DNA of 64,000 nt from assembly GCA_902625365.1 (NCBI GenBank), contig CACOAX010000001.1, positions 40,310 through 104,309 on the forward strand. Direction: 5' to 3'. The notes beneath the pieces are model-generated. The model saw nothing but the letters and a program-made list of their open reading frames with translations, was not told the DNA's origin and ran no database searches. Positions 27,380 to 36,113 of this stretch are shown one piece after another (within the stretch, counting starts at the first letter, position 1; every line of letters starts with the position of its first letter). Source of the DNA: an uncultured Alphaproteobacteria bacterium. GTDB lineage: Bacteria > Pseudomonadota > Alphaproteobacteria > HIMB59 > GCA-002718135. The position numbers and the translations under genes were made by a program.

Positions 27380-28689
27380 TAATTTATGGTTTCAAATATT
27401 TCAGATAGTTTTTGAGTTTTTTTATCTGAAATAATGAAACAGCCTTTTATTTTATTTATTAAATTATCATCTATATTTTTACTTGAGTATAAACTTAACA
27501 GAGGAGTTGAGGAATTTATTTCATCACCTATATTGGAAACATTATCATATCCAACTCCATAATCTATCTGATCAGTTACCTGTTTTCTTCCTCCTCCAAG
27601 TTCAATAAGTATAAGGCCTAATTCTCTGGTATGAATTTTTTCTATCCACCCTTGTTCACTAGAAAATACATCTTTTCGAACGGAGGTATTTATTAAATCT
27701 TTTTCAAAAGATGATAAAATATTTTTTGGTCCACCCAAGGCTGCAACCATCATTTCAAATTTTTCTGCAGCTAGTCCATTATTAATAACCGTATTAATTT
27801 TATTATATGCTTCTTCTTTAGAAATTTTATAAATGTTTACTAATAGCGAAGATATTAATTCATTAGTGATTTTCTCTAATCGATAATCTTTAAAATCATT
27901 TTTAATATATTTTATACATTCTAATATCTCTAGCGTATGACCAGCACTCTTACCTAAGACTTGATTCATATCTGTTAATATAGCTTCACAATGTAAACCA
28001 GCTCCTTTAGCCACTCTTACTAAGGAGTTGGATAAATCTCTTGCTATATCAATAGTGCTATTAAAAGATCCATTACCAACTTTTACATCAAGTACCAAAG
28101 ATGAAAGACCGCTTGCAATTTTTTTTGAAAGAATAGATGATGTTATTAAGGGTAAAGATTCTACTGTACCTACAACATCTCTTATGGAATATAATTTTTT
28201 ATCAGCTGGTGCTAAGTTAGAGGTTTGGCCAATAATTGCACAACCTACGTCTTTTACTACTTTTTTAAAAGTCTCTAAATCAGGCTTTGTATTGTACCCA
28301 GGTATTGAATCAAATTTATCTAGTGTGCCACCCGTATGACCCAAACCTCTACCTGAAATCATTGGTACATACAGTCCACATGCTGCAAGTATTGGTGCTA
28401 AAATAACGCTCGTCTTATCTCCAACACCACCGGTTGAGTGCTTATCACAAACCAGCTCAGAATCTACAATCTCAGACCAATTTAGTGTATCACCTGAGTT
28501 CGTCATCGCCTCAGTTAAACAAACAGTTTCTTCAGGTGTCATTCCATTTGCGAATATTGCCATGCTCATTGCTGCAATTTGTGCATCTGAAAAAGATCCA
28601 TTGGTTAAACCGTCTACAAAAAAATTTATGTCTTCTTTTGACAGATCTTGGCTGTCTCTTTTTTTTCTAATTATCTCTTGAGGTATCAT
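27379..28689 (-). CDS. deoA: Thymidine phosphorylase
   Basis: VCDKHSTGGVGDKTSVILAPILAACG, MISGRGLGHTGGTLDK, GLHCEAILTDMNQVLG. Confidence 0.93.
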   Translation of the reverse strand: MIPQEIIRKKRDSQDLSKEDINFFVDGLTNGSFSDAQIAAMSMAIFANGMTPEETVCLTEAMTNSGDTLNWSEIVDSELVCDKHSTGGVGDKTSVILAPILAACGLYVPMISGRGLGHTGGTLDKFDSIPGYNTKPDLETFKKVVKDVGCAIIGQTSNLAPADKKLYSIRDVVGTVESLPLITSSILSKKIASGLSSLVLDVKVGNGSFNSTIDIARDLSNSLVRVAKGAGLHCEAILTDMNQVLGKSAGHTLEILECIKYIKNDFKDYRLEKITNELISSLLVNIYKISKEEAYNKINTVINNGLAAEKFEMMVAALGGPKNILSSFEKDLINTSVRKDVFSSEQGWIEKIHTRELGLILIELGGGRKQVTDQIDYGVGYDNVSNIGDEINSSTPLLSLYSSKNIDDNLINKIKGCFIISDKKTQKLSEIFETIN

Positions 28690-29497
28690 CGAATTGAACT
28701 TCTTGTATAAATTGTTTAATTAAATTTAAAACATTGTTCTCTGCTAAACTTGCATTCTCTAAAGTTTCTTGATGACTTAATTTTGTTTTATTCATACCAG
28801 CAGCTAGGTTGGTAATTACACTGATACCAATAACAGGAAGTCCACAATGATTAGCAACTAAAACTTCTGGTACTGTAGACATTCCAACAGCATTTCCACC
28901 TATTACTTTTAAGGCATTGATTTCAGCAGGTGTTTCAAAATTTGGTCCTGAGTACATACAATAAATACCTTCATAAATTTTTTGATCTATTTTTTTTGCG
29001 ACTTGTATTAGCTGATCTCTATAAAACTTATGATACCCATCACTCATATCATGAAAGCGGGGACCATACTCTTCAGCATTGGGTCCAATAAGTGGATTGA
29101 AGCCACTCCAGTTAATATGATCTTTAATTGCCATTAGACTACCAGCCGGCATAGCTTCATCTAAACTACCTGCTGCATTTGTAACAATTAATAACTTACA
29201 GCCAATGTCTTTTAAAACTCTTATAGGTAAAGCTAAGCTTTGAGGATTGTGTCCTTCATAAATATGGGATCTTCCATACATACAAACTACATTTAAAGTA
29301 TTTATTTTTCCTAAAACTAATTTACCTGCATGACCTTTGACAGTTGGTTGTGGAAAATCAGATAACTGTTCATATGAAATTGATTCTTGAATATCTTTTT
29401 CTTCAAAAAAATTAGTGAGTCCACTTCCTAAAATTACAGCAATATCAGGTGAAGTATTATTTGTTATTTCTAAAAATTTTTTGGCCGAAGGTAACAT
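28667..29497 (-). CDS. Purine-nucleoside phosphorylase
   Basis: VILGSGLTNFFE, VKGHAGKLVLG, MYGRSHIYEGH, VTNAAGSLDEAMPAGSLMAIKDHINWSG, AVGMSTVPEVLVA. Confidence 0.93.
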   Translation of the reverse strand: MLPSAKKFLEITNNTSPDIAVILGSGLTNFFEEKDIQESISYEQLSDFPQPTVKGHAGKLVLGKINTLNVVCMYGRSHIYEGHNPQSLALPIRVLKDIGCKLLIVTNAAGSLDEAMPAGSLMAIKDHINWSGFNPLIGPNAEEYGPRFHDMSDGYHKFYRDQLIQVAKKIDQKIYEGIYCMYSGPNFETPAEINALKVIGGNAVGMSTVPEVLVANHCGLPVIGISVITNLAAGMNKTKLSHQETLENASLAENNVLNLIKQFIQEVQFDDTSRDN

Positions 29498-29913
29498 TAA
29501 AGATTCTCTGGGCCAAAAGAGTCTGGAAGTAATTCTTCGAGCGTAGATGTTTTCATATGACCATTTTCGTTACACATATGAATCTTAGTATCTAAAGAAG
29601 CAAATTCTCTTAACCTCTGTCTACAACCACCACAAGGTGAGCATAATAATTCACCTGAACCTATAACTACAACTTCTAAAATTTTTTTATTTCCATTAGA
29701 TATCATATTTCCAATTGCTGTTGCTTCGGCACACTGGGATTGGGGATAAGCTGCATTTTCAACATTACAACCAGTAATAATTTTATTATCTTCTGTTAAA
29801 AAAGCTGCTCCTACTTTAAAATTTGAATAAGGCACATGAGCTTGCTCTCTAACTTTTTTTGCAGCCTTAAATAAAGTATCAAAATTTTCCGAAACCATAT
29901 TCTTGTTTAACAT
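29497..29913 (-). CDS. cdd: Cytidine deaminase
   Basis: VPYSNFKVGAAFLTED, GCNVENAAYPQSQCAEATAIG, CSPCGGCRQRLREF. Confidence 0.93.
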   Translation of the reverse strand: MLNKNMVSENFDTLFKAAKKVREQAHVPYSNFKVGAAFLTEDNKIITGCNVENAAYPQSQCAEATAIGNMISNGNKKILEVVVIGSGELLCSPCGGCRQRLREFASLDTKIHMCNENGHMKTSTLEELLPDSFGPENL

Positions 29914-29939
29914 GAAATTACTAAAAAAATTATTTATTT

Positions 29940-31091
29940 CTAAATCTTAAACAATTCTTGAGACAAATCAGGAAGTGCATCTCCCCAAAAAACTTCTTTA
30001 CGTAAAAATTCTGGATCTTGGTTAAAACAAACAGACATTGCAGAATTATAAACAGCCCTTGAGTCAATAGTCGAATTTAGATCTCTTCCTTCAAATAATT
30101 CTTTCTTTTTTAACCCAGGCCAATCTGTATAAACTTGAGATTTTTTTAGCAAGCCTCCAGCCATTAGTATTGCACTTCCATATCCGTGCTCAGTTCCATA
30201 GCCTCCATTTTGTTTTATAGTTCTACCAAATTCAGTCAGTGTTAGAATAAGTGTATTATCAAAAGCTTGGCCAAGATTTTCATGTAAAATGGTAACAATC
30301 TTATTTACTTCTTCTAGTTCATCGGCGTGCGCCCCATCAACGCCTCCTTGAGCAGCATGGGTATCAAAACCATCTAAATCAAATACAGCAACTCGAGGAC
30401 CACTTTGATCTTGTAATTGTTTAGCAGCTTCAAGAGCAAGTTTTTTTCTATCATCAGAGTCAGTAGCTATTTGCATAGACAATGGTCTTTGTCTAATTGT
30501 ATCAAGTGTAGATTTAATAAGCTCGTTATGTTCACCTTTAAATTCATTATAAATTTGATCTATTAACTTTGTTTCAACAAAATCTGGTGATGGGAAAAAG
30601 TTATTATTCTGTGGTACACCTCTTAATAAAAGTGGCATTGGTAAAGATATTGCCAGACCTTTTCCTATAATATTTGATGCTAATAACCCCCTACCAAGCC
30701 ATCCTGTTTTTTCTTTGTATGGAATGTGTGCTCCAGTTTCCATTAGATTTTGTCCATCAAAATGTGATCTGCCTGTGTAAGGTATATTTGTTGCATGAAC
30801 AAATGCCGCTTGATTTTTTTGCCAAAGTTTATGAAAAATTTCTAATTTAGGGTGAAGACCAAAGTCACTGTTCAAATTAAGAACGTCTTCCAGAATGAGT
30901 TTTTTTCTCAATTTTTTGAGACGTTTATCTCCAATAACTGGAACAGCAGTTAAACCATCCATTCCTCCACGAAGTGATATAATAATTAGATTTTTTTTCT
31001 GCATTGAAGCAAAACTTATTTTTGGAAAATATCCAGAAAGAAACAATGTTGTTGATCCTCCAATTAAAAAATTTCTTCTGGTACAATTCAT
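29940..31091 (-). CDS. DUF1501 domain-containing protein (Tat-type signal)
   Basis: CTRRNFLIGGSTTLFLSGYFP; IISLRGGMDGLTAVPVIGD; LTEFGRTIKQNGGYGTEHGYGSAILMAGG. Confidence 0.9.
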   Translation of the reverse strand: MNCTRRNFLIGGSTTLFLSGYFPKISFASMQKKNLIIISLRGGMDGLTAVPVIGDKRLKKLRKKLILEDVLNLNSDFGLHPKLEIFHKLWQKNQAAFVHATNIPYTGRSHFDGQNLMETGAHIPYKEKTGWLGRGLLASNIIGKGLAISLPMPLLLRGVPQNNNFFPSPDFVETKLIDQIYNEFKGEHNELIKSTLDTIRQRPLSMQIATDSDDRKKLALEAAKQLQDQSGPRVAVFDLDGFDTHAAQGGVDGAHADELEEVNKIVTILHENLGQAFDNTLILTLTEFGRTIKQNGGYGTEHGYGSAILMAGGLLKKSQVYTDWPGLKKKELFEGRDLNSTIDSRAVYNSAMSVCFNQDPEFLRKEVFWGDALPDLSQELFKI

Positions 31092-32524
31092 ACTTTTAAT
31101 ATTCCCGGTAAATTACAAATAACTCCATACTTTCGACCTAAATCTTTATCTGATGTACCAAATCTAAATTGATGAATAAGAGATGCCATATTTTCATGAT
31201 CTTCAAAATTATTTTTAAGACAAGTTAAAATAAAATCATGAGATCTGTTTCCAGATTTAATAAGTATTGGAAGTTCTACTGAAGCAAACCACAACCTTCT
31301 CAATAACAATTCTGGTGATACCCAATCTACCTCAAAATCACTCCAGCCATTAGGTTGTTTAGCACGATATGGTGAGTGCCCAATTTCTCTAAGTATCCAT
31401 GACAGTTGTCTTTGTTTTCTATTTGGCTTTGATTTAAAAGTATAATTCATTTTTTCAAAAGAAAGCGGAATATCTAAATCAAACATTCTAGATAATTGCA
31501 TTAACCATATTTCTGGTGGATGAAATTTATGAGTACTCTCATTATATTTGTAAGCTTGCTTAATAACTGCTTTGTGAATTTCAATTAATTTACCATTAGA
31601 TTTATTCCACGCCTCTATTACTGGTTTTATCATTTCTTCGGTTGGTTCATCTGTAATAAAATGCCTACAAAGTTTTGTTGAAACAAATTTTATACAGATT
31701 GGGTGTGTTGCCAAATCATGAATTACTTTTGCAAGTTCTCTTTTTGCATCATTTTTATATTTAACTCCTAAAACTACTTTATCTCCTTTTTGATGCATTT
31801 CTTGATCAAACCATATGTCCCCAGTCTCTAGATTTTTTCTATCCCATTTGTGCGCCCAACCTGTCATGATATAGGCTAACTGAATCACATCTTCCTGAGT
31901 GTATCCAGCATTTGGAGATACTGTATGTAATTCTAATAATTCTCTTGCATGATTTTCGTTTATAGTTTCCCCCCACTCCATTCCTTTTTTAGAATTGGGA
32001 CCAAAAGATTCTGAATTATCAAGGTGGTGAATCATACACCATGAAGTTGTAACTGACTTAACCATCTCTTCAAAAGTTTTAACCATCTTAGGTCTAATAA
32101 TCTCACGTTGATAGGGTCCAGTGCTAAACTCTGCTAGAAAATCTTTTTCACTTATTGCAAAATGGTTTCCCCAAAAAAGCCAGAAACGCTCAAAAACAGG
32201 TTGTTTGGAATACTTTGTTTGAAAATGACGAATAGCATGTTCATTTAATTCAAAATATCTTTCGCCAGTTTTTATTCTTAATTCATCTTTTGCTTTTCTA
32301 TACGCATGTTTATCATTTTTAAATTTTTTTCTTAAAACTTCTCTATCCCCGTACACCCATTCACCATATTTTTTTCTTAAATCTTTTTCTGTTGGGATTT
32401 TTCCAGACCACAAGAGATCAGGTATGGTATCTAATTGATTTATTGCCCAATTAAGAGGATCTTTATCTGGTTTTTCATTTGGCGATAGACCAAACGCTAC
32501 CCGTCTATAAAAATTTAATGACAT
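31088..32524 (-). CDS. DUF1800 domain-containing protein
   Basis: NENHARELLELHTVSPNAGYTQEDVIQLAYIMTGW; paired with DUF1501. Confidence 0.92.
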   Translation of the reverse strand: MSLNFYRRVAFGLSPNEKPDKDPLNWAINQLDTIPDLLWSGKIPTEKDLRKKYGEWVYGDREVLRKKFKNDKHAYRKAKDELRIKTGERYFELNEHAIRHFQTKYSKQPVFERFWLFWGNHFAISEKDFLAEFSTGPYQREIIRPKMVKTFEEMVKSVTTSWCMIHHLDNSESFGPNSKKGMEWGETINENHARELLELHTVSPNAGYTQEDVIQLAYIMTGWAHKWDRKNLETGDIWFDQEMHQKGDKVVLGVKYKNDAKRELAKVIHDLATHPICIKFVSTKLCRHFITDEPTEEMIKPVIEAWNKSNGKLIEIHKAVIKQAYKYNESTHKFHPPEIWLMQLSRMFDLDIPLSFEKMNYTFKSKPNRKQRQLSWILREIGHSPYRAKQPNGWSDFEVDWVSPELLLRRLWFASVELPILIKSGNRSHDFILTCLKNNFEDHENMASLIHQFRFGTSDKDLGRKYGVICNLPGILKV

Positions 32525-32576
32525 ATATAAAAAAAAATAGTTTACATATATTTATAATTTTTAAAAATAAATTTTA

Positions 32577-33227
32577 ATGAAAAATATACCTCTAAAAATT
32601 TGTGGCATAACAAATGTGAAATCTGTTGAAGTGGCACATAAAAATAAAATAAAATCATTGGGTTTTGCAAGTAAAAATTTAAATGGACCAAACACAGTTA
32701 GTGATAAAAAAATACAATCATTAATTAAAGAATGTAAAAATTATAAGATAGAATCAGTACTTCTGACTCGGTATGTATCTTTAGACAAGCTAATAGAACA
32801 AATAGATTTTACAAAACCAAAGACAATTTCATGTTCATATCATTTTCCCAAAAAAGATTTATTAAAAATAAAAAAAATATTTAGAAGATTAAAAATAGGT
32901 ATTGCAATTAATCCAGAAAATTTTGATAAAAAGTACATTGTATCAATTAGAAAAATTGTTGATGTTATTTATTTTGATATGAATGTTTATAGAAAAAAGA
33001 GTATTAAAAAGTATTCATTGAGAAAAAGTATTAAACAAATACAATTTATAAAAAGTAAAAATATTCCAGTTTATATTGGTGGTGGTATAGACAAAAAAAA
33101 TGTTTCCAACATTCTAAAACAAATAACACCTTTTGGATTAGATATTTCTAGAAGTTTGAAAAATCAGAGAAATTTAATATCTAAATCAAAACTCAGAGAT
33201 TTTTTAAATCAAATTTCGGTAGGATAA
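32577..33227 (+). CDS. Divergent phosphoribosylanthranilate isomerase (TrpF)-fold protein
   Basis: N-terminal LKICGITNVKSVEVA and C-terminal YIGGGIDKKNVSNIL...GLDISRSLK are TrpF-like, but the central GGTG-type segment is not recognisable. Confidence 0.6.
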   Translation: MKNIPLKICGITNVKSVEVAHKNKIKSLGFASKNLNGPNTVSDKKIQSLIKECKNYKIESVLLTRYVSLDKLIEQIDFTKPKTISCSYHFPKKDLLKIKKIFRRLKIGIAINPENFDKKYIVSIRKIVDVIYFDMNVYRKKSIKKYSLRKSIKQIQFIKSKNIPVYIGGGIDKKNVSNILKQITPFGLDISRSLKNQRNLISKSKLRDFLNQISVG

Positions 33228-33704
33228 TTTTTTAATAATATATTTATTTTGCAACGCTTTCGATAATACTTTTATTGATTTTTTTTCGATCGGATGTCTG
33301 AAAAATGGATCAATATCAAGTATTGGATATAATACAAAGTCTCTTTCAGCTGCTCTTGGGTGAGGAATTACTAAATTTTTTTTATTAAATTTTTGTTTGC
33401 CAAAAAAAATAATATCTAAATCTATATTTCTTGGACCATTGATAATCTTTTTATTTTTTTTTAATTTTTTTTCAATTTCATAAATATTATTTATTAATTC
33501 TAATGGCTGCTGATTGGTTAATAGTTTTATAGCAGTGTTAAAAAAATTACTTTGTGATTTATATCCATAAGGAGAAGAAATATAAATATTTGCAAATTTT
33601 TTTATTTTACCAATATTTTCTAACTCTCTAACAGCACAGCGTAAATTAAATACAGCATTACCTAGATTTGAGCCAAGTGCGATTATTGTTTCAGTTTGAT
33701 ACAC
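33204..33704 (-). CDS. folK: 2-amino-4-hydroxy-6-hydroxymethyldihydropteridine pyrophosphokinase
   Basis: IALGSNLGNAVFNLRCAV, GPRNIDLDIIFFG, IPHPRAAERDFVLYPI. Confidence 0.93.
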   Translation of the reverse strand: MYQTETIIALGSNLGNAVFNLRCAVRELENIGKIKKFANIYISSPYGYKSQSNFFNTAIKLLTNQQPLELINNIYEIEKKLKKNKKIINGPRNIDLDIIFFGKQKFNKKNLVIPHPRAAERDFVLYPILDIDPFFRHPIEKKSIKVLSKALQNKYIIKKLSYRNLI

Positions 33705-34035
33705 TTAGTGATTCAGCTCCATATTTTTTTGCTACAGCTGTTTTGTTAATTGTAATTTTAACTTTTTTTATTTTAAATTCTTTTTCAAGAACATTGGATG
33801 TTTTTATAATTAAATGTTCAAGAGTATGCGATTGAGATTCCTTTATGAAAGTTTTTAAATATTTTGTAATAGATGAATAATCCTTAACATTATTAATATT
33901 ATTTAAATCTAGTGAGTTTTTAACAGGATAACTAAATTCTAATGTTACCTTTAATAACTGTTTTTTCTTTCTCTCTTGGGCAGTGATGCCTATGTTTGCA
34001 TTGATGGATAAGTTTTTAATTTCTACTTTGAACAT
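33691..34035 (-). CDS. folB: Dihydroneopterin aldolase
   Basis: IGITAQERKKKQLLKVTLEF, DYSSITKYLK, TLEHLI. Confidence 0.88.
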   Translation of the reverse strand: MFKVEIKNLSINANIGITAQERKKKQLLKVTLEFSYPVKNSLDLNNINNVKDYSSITKYLKTFIKESQSHTLEHLIIKTSNVLEKEFKIKKVKITINKTAVAKKYGAESLSVSN

Positions 34036-34841
34036 AGTTTTTCAAAAATTTTTAATGATTGAGACGTTTCTTTTATGTCGTGAACTCTAAATATATCAAC
34101 TCCCTTTTGATAACAATATAATGCAGAGGCGATTGAACCTCCCAATCTTTGATTTGTTTCACTCTTATCTATGAAGTTGATCCAGCTTTTTCTAGATGAT
34201 CCTAATAATAATCCATATCCCTTAAACTTAAACTGATTAATTTTTTGCATAATTTCTATATTTTGTTTTAAATTTTTACCAAAACCAATACCTGGGTCAA
34301 ACCAAACTTTGGATGAAGGAATTTTTATTTTTTCTAATTGTTTAATTTTCTGAAGAAATATTTTTTTAATATCTTGTACAACATTGTTATATGAGTGTAT
34401 TTTCTTTTGCATAGTTTTGGGTGGTGCAGGTGTGTGCATTAAAATTAAACCAGTTTTAAATTTTTTAGTTAAAAAGAATAAATCTTCTGAGCCGCCGAAG
34501 ACATCATTTATAATATGTGCTCCCATATTCAATGCATATTCTTGAGTTTCAATTTTATTAGTATCAACAGATATGACAAATTTATTTTTTGGCAATTTTT
34601 TTAATATCGGTTCTAATCTTTTAACTTCTTCTTTGTGTGTTAATGGATCTGAGCCAGGTCTTGTACTTTCTGCCCCAATGTCAATAATACTTGCTCCATT
34701 TTTAACCATTTCTTTAATATTTTTTAGTGCATCTGAACTTTTAAAACTCTTTCCACCATCACTAAAAGAGTCAGGGGTGACGTTGCATATTCCCATTACC
34801 GTTGGACTAGTTAGTTTAAAATTATATTTACCTAATTTCAT
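34023..34841 (-). CDS. folP: Dihydropteroate synthase
   Basis: VMGICNVTPDSFSDGGK, IDIGAESTRPGSDPL, WFDPGIGFGKNLKQN, GYGLLLGSSRKSWI. Confidence 0.95.
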   Translation of the reverse strand: MKLGKYNFKLTSPTVMGICNVTPDSFSDGGKSFKSSDALKNIKEMVKNGASIIDIGAESTRPGSDPLTHKEEVKRLEPILKKLPKNKFVISVDTNKIETQEYALNMGAHIINDVFGGSEDLFFLTKKFKTGLILMHTPAPPKTMQKKIHSYNNVVQDIKKIFLQKIKQLEKIKIPSSKVWFDPGIGFGKNLKQNIEIMQKINQFKFKGYGLLLGSSRKSWINFIDKSETNQRLGGSIASALYCYQKGVDIFRVHDIKETSQSLKIFEKLCSK

Positions 34842-35593
34842 TTCAGTAATATTTTTGAATATTTTTTTGATAAAAAATTATATATTTTCATTGAAGACCT
34901 ATACCAATTAAATTGTTTAATAAAAGAAATACTAACCACACCTTTACCAGAACCAACTAAAAGGATTTCACTAAATTGATGTAAACTAGAAATATTAATA
35001 TCTGTTCTATAAATTTTATAAGGGAGATTTTTAATTAAGTATTCTAGAGTAATTCCATAATAATAGTAATTTTTTGGAATAAATAATTTATTACCATTTA
35101 CAAATATTAAATTGGTCGTAGAACCTTCTAAAATTTTATTGTTAAAGTAAAAAAGAATCTCTTCTTTTTGTAAATTAATTTTTTTTTGTAAAGAAATTAT
35201 TTTTTTGTACTGTAAGTTTTTGAAGTTAGGTAAAACCCGTTGGAATCTAAAAAATTCTGCAGTAAAATACTTATGGTCTTTGTTTCGTTTACGTACAGAT
35301 AATGAGATTATTTTTTTTGTGACTGCAATTCTTAATAGGTGGTCGTAATTTTTAATTTTAGAATATTTATTTAAAAAATTGGTTAAAAGATTTTTTGAAA
35401 TTTTAATATCAATGCCAAAATATCTTAAATCTTTATTTAGTTTTTTTAAATGCTGATCAACTAAGATAAAATTTGGCTCTTTGCCAAATAGTCTAATGGT
35501 TGTAAAGATGCCCTTGTATCCCCAAAGAGAATTGAACTTAAGTAATTTAAAATTCTTAGCGTGAAAGGATTTTTTTAATAAGATATTTACCAT
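34838..35593 (-). CDS. pabC: Aminotransferase class IV, probable aminodeoxychorismate lyase
   Basis: FFTIRLFG-like N-terminus (GIFTTIRLFGKEPNF), LEGSTTNLIFVNGNKLFIP, LLVGSGKGVVSI; downstream of pabA. Confidence 0.75.
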   Translation of the reverse strand: MVNILLKKSFHAKNFKLLKFNSLWGYKGIFTTIRLFGKEPNFILVDQHLKKLNKDLRYFGIDIKISKNLLTNFLNKYSKIKNYDHLLRIAVTKKIISLSVRKRNKDHKYFTAEFFRFQRVLPNFKNLQYKKIISLQKKINLQKEEILFYFNNKILEGSTTNLIFVNGNKLFIPKNYYYYGITLEYLIKNLPYKIYRTDINISSLHQFSEILLVGSGKGVVSISFIKQFNWYRSSMKIYNFLSKKYSKILLK

Positions 35594-36113
35594 TTGGAGT
35601 TAAAAATGAATCTGGGTGAAACTGTAATCCATAGACTTTATTAATATCATCTTCAACCGCCATTGCTACATTTGTTTTTACACAACGCATTGTAATTATC
35701 ATTGATTGAGAAACAAATGGTTCAGTCATTTTTAAGGAATGATATCGACCTCCTAAAAAACTAAAATTTTTTTTAAAAATTGATTTATCGTTAGTAACTT
35801 TAATATGACTCTGATAACCATGAAGAATATTTTTTTGTTGAACTATTTTAGCTCCTTCACAAAAAACTATTTGTTGGAAACCTAAACATATTCCTAATAT
35901 TTTTTTCTTTCCTTTATATTTATTGTAAATCTTAGTTGTTAATGGATAATCTTTTGGTTCACCAGGGCCTGGTGAAAGAACGATCGTCGAAGATTTTTTT
36001 AGTTTTGTTTGATCTATTTCATAATAATTTGAAACAAATGTTGGCTCAATACTATCTAGTAGATGAGCTAAATTGTATGTGAATGAATCTTCGTGATCAA
36101 TGAGATAAATCAT
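35556..36113 (-). CDS. pabA: Aminodeoxychorismate/anthranilate synthase component II (glutamine amidotransferase)
   Basis: DHEDSFTYNLAHLL, VLSPGPGEPKDYP, ILGICLGFQQIV, GGRYHSLKM, YGLQFHPDSFLTPNG. Confidence 0.88.
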   Translation of the reverse strand: MIYLIDHEDSFTYNLAHLLDSIEPTFVSNYYEIDQTKLKKSSTIVLSPGPGEPKDYPLTTKIYNKYKGKKKILGICLGFQQIVFCEGAKIVQQKNILHGYQSHIKVTNDKSIFKKNFSFLGGRYHSLKMTEPFVSQSMIITMRCVKTNVAMAVEDDINKVYGLQFHPDSFLTPNGKYLIKKILSR

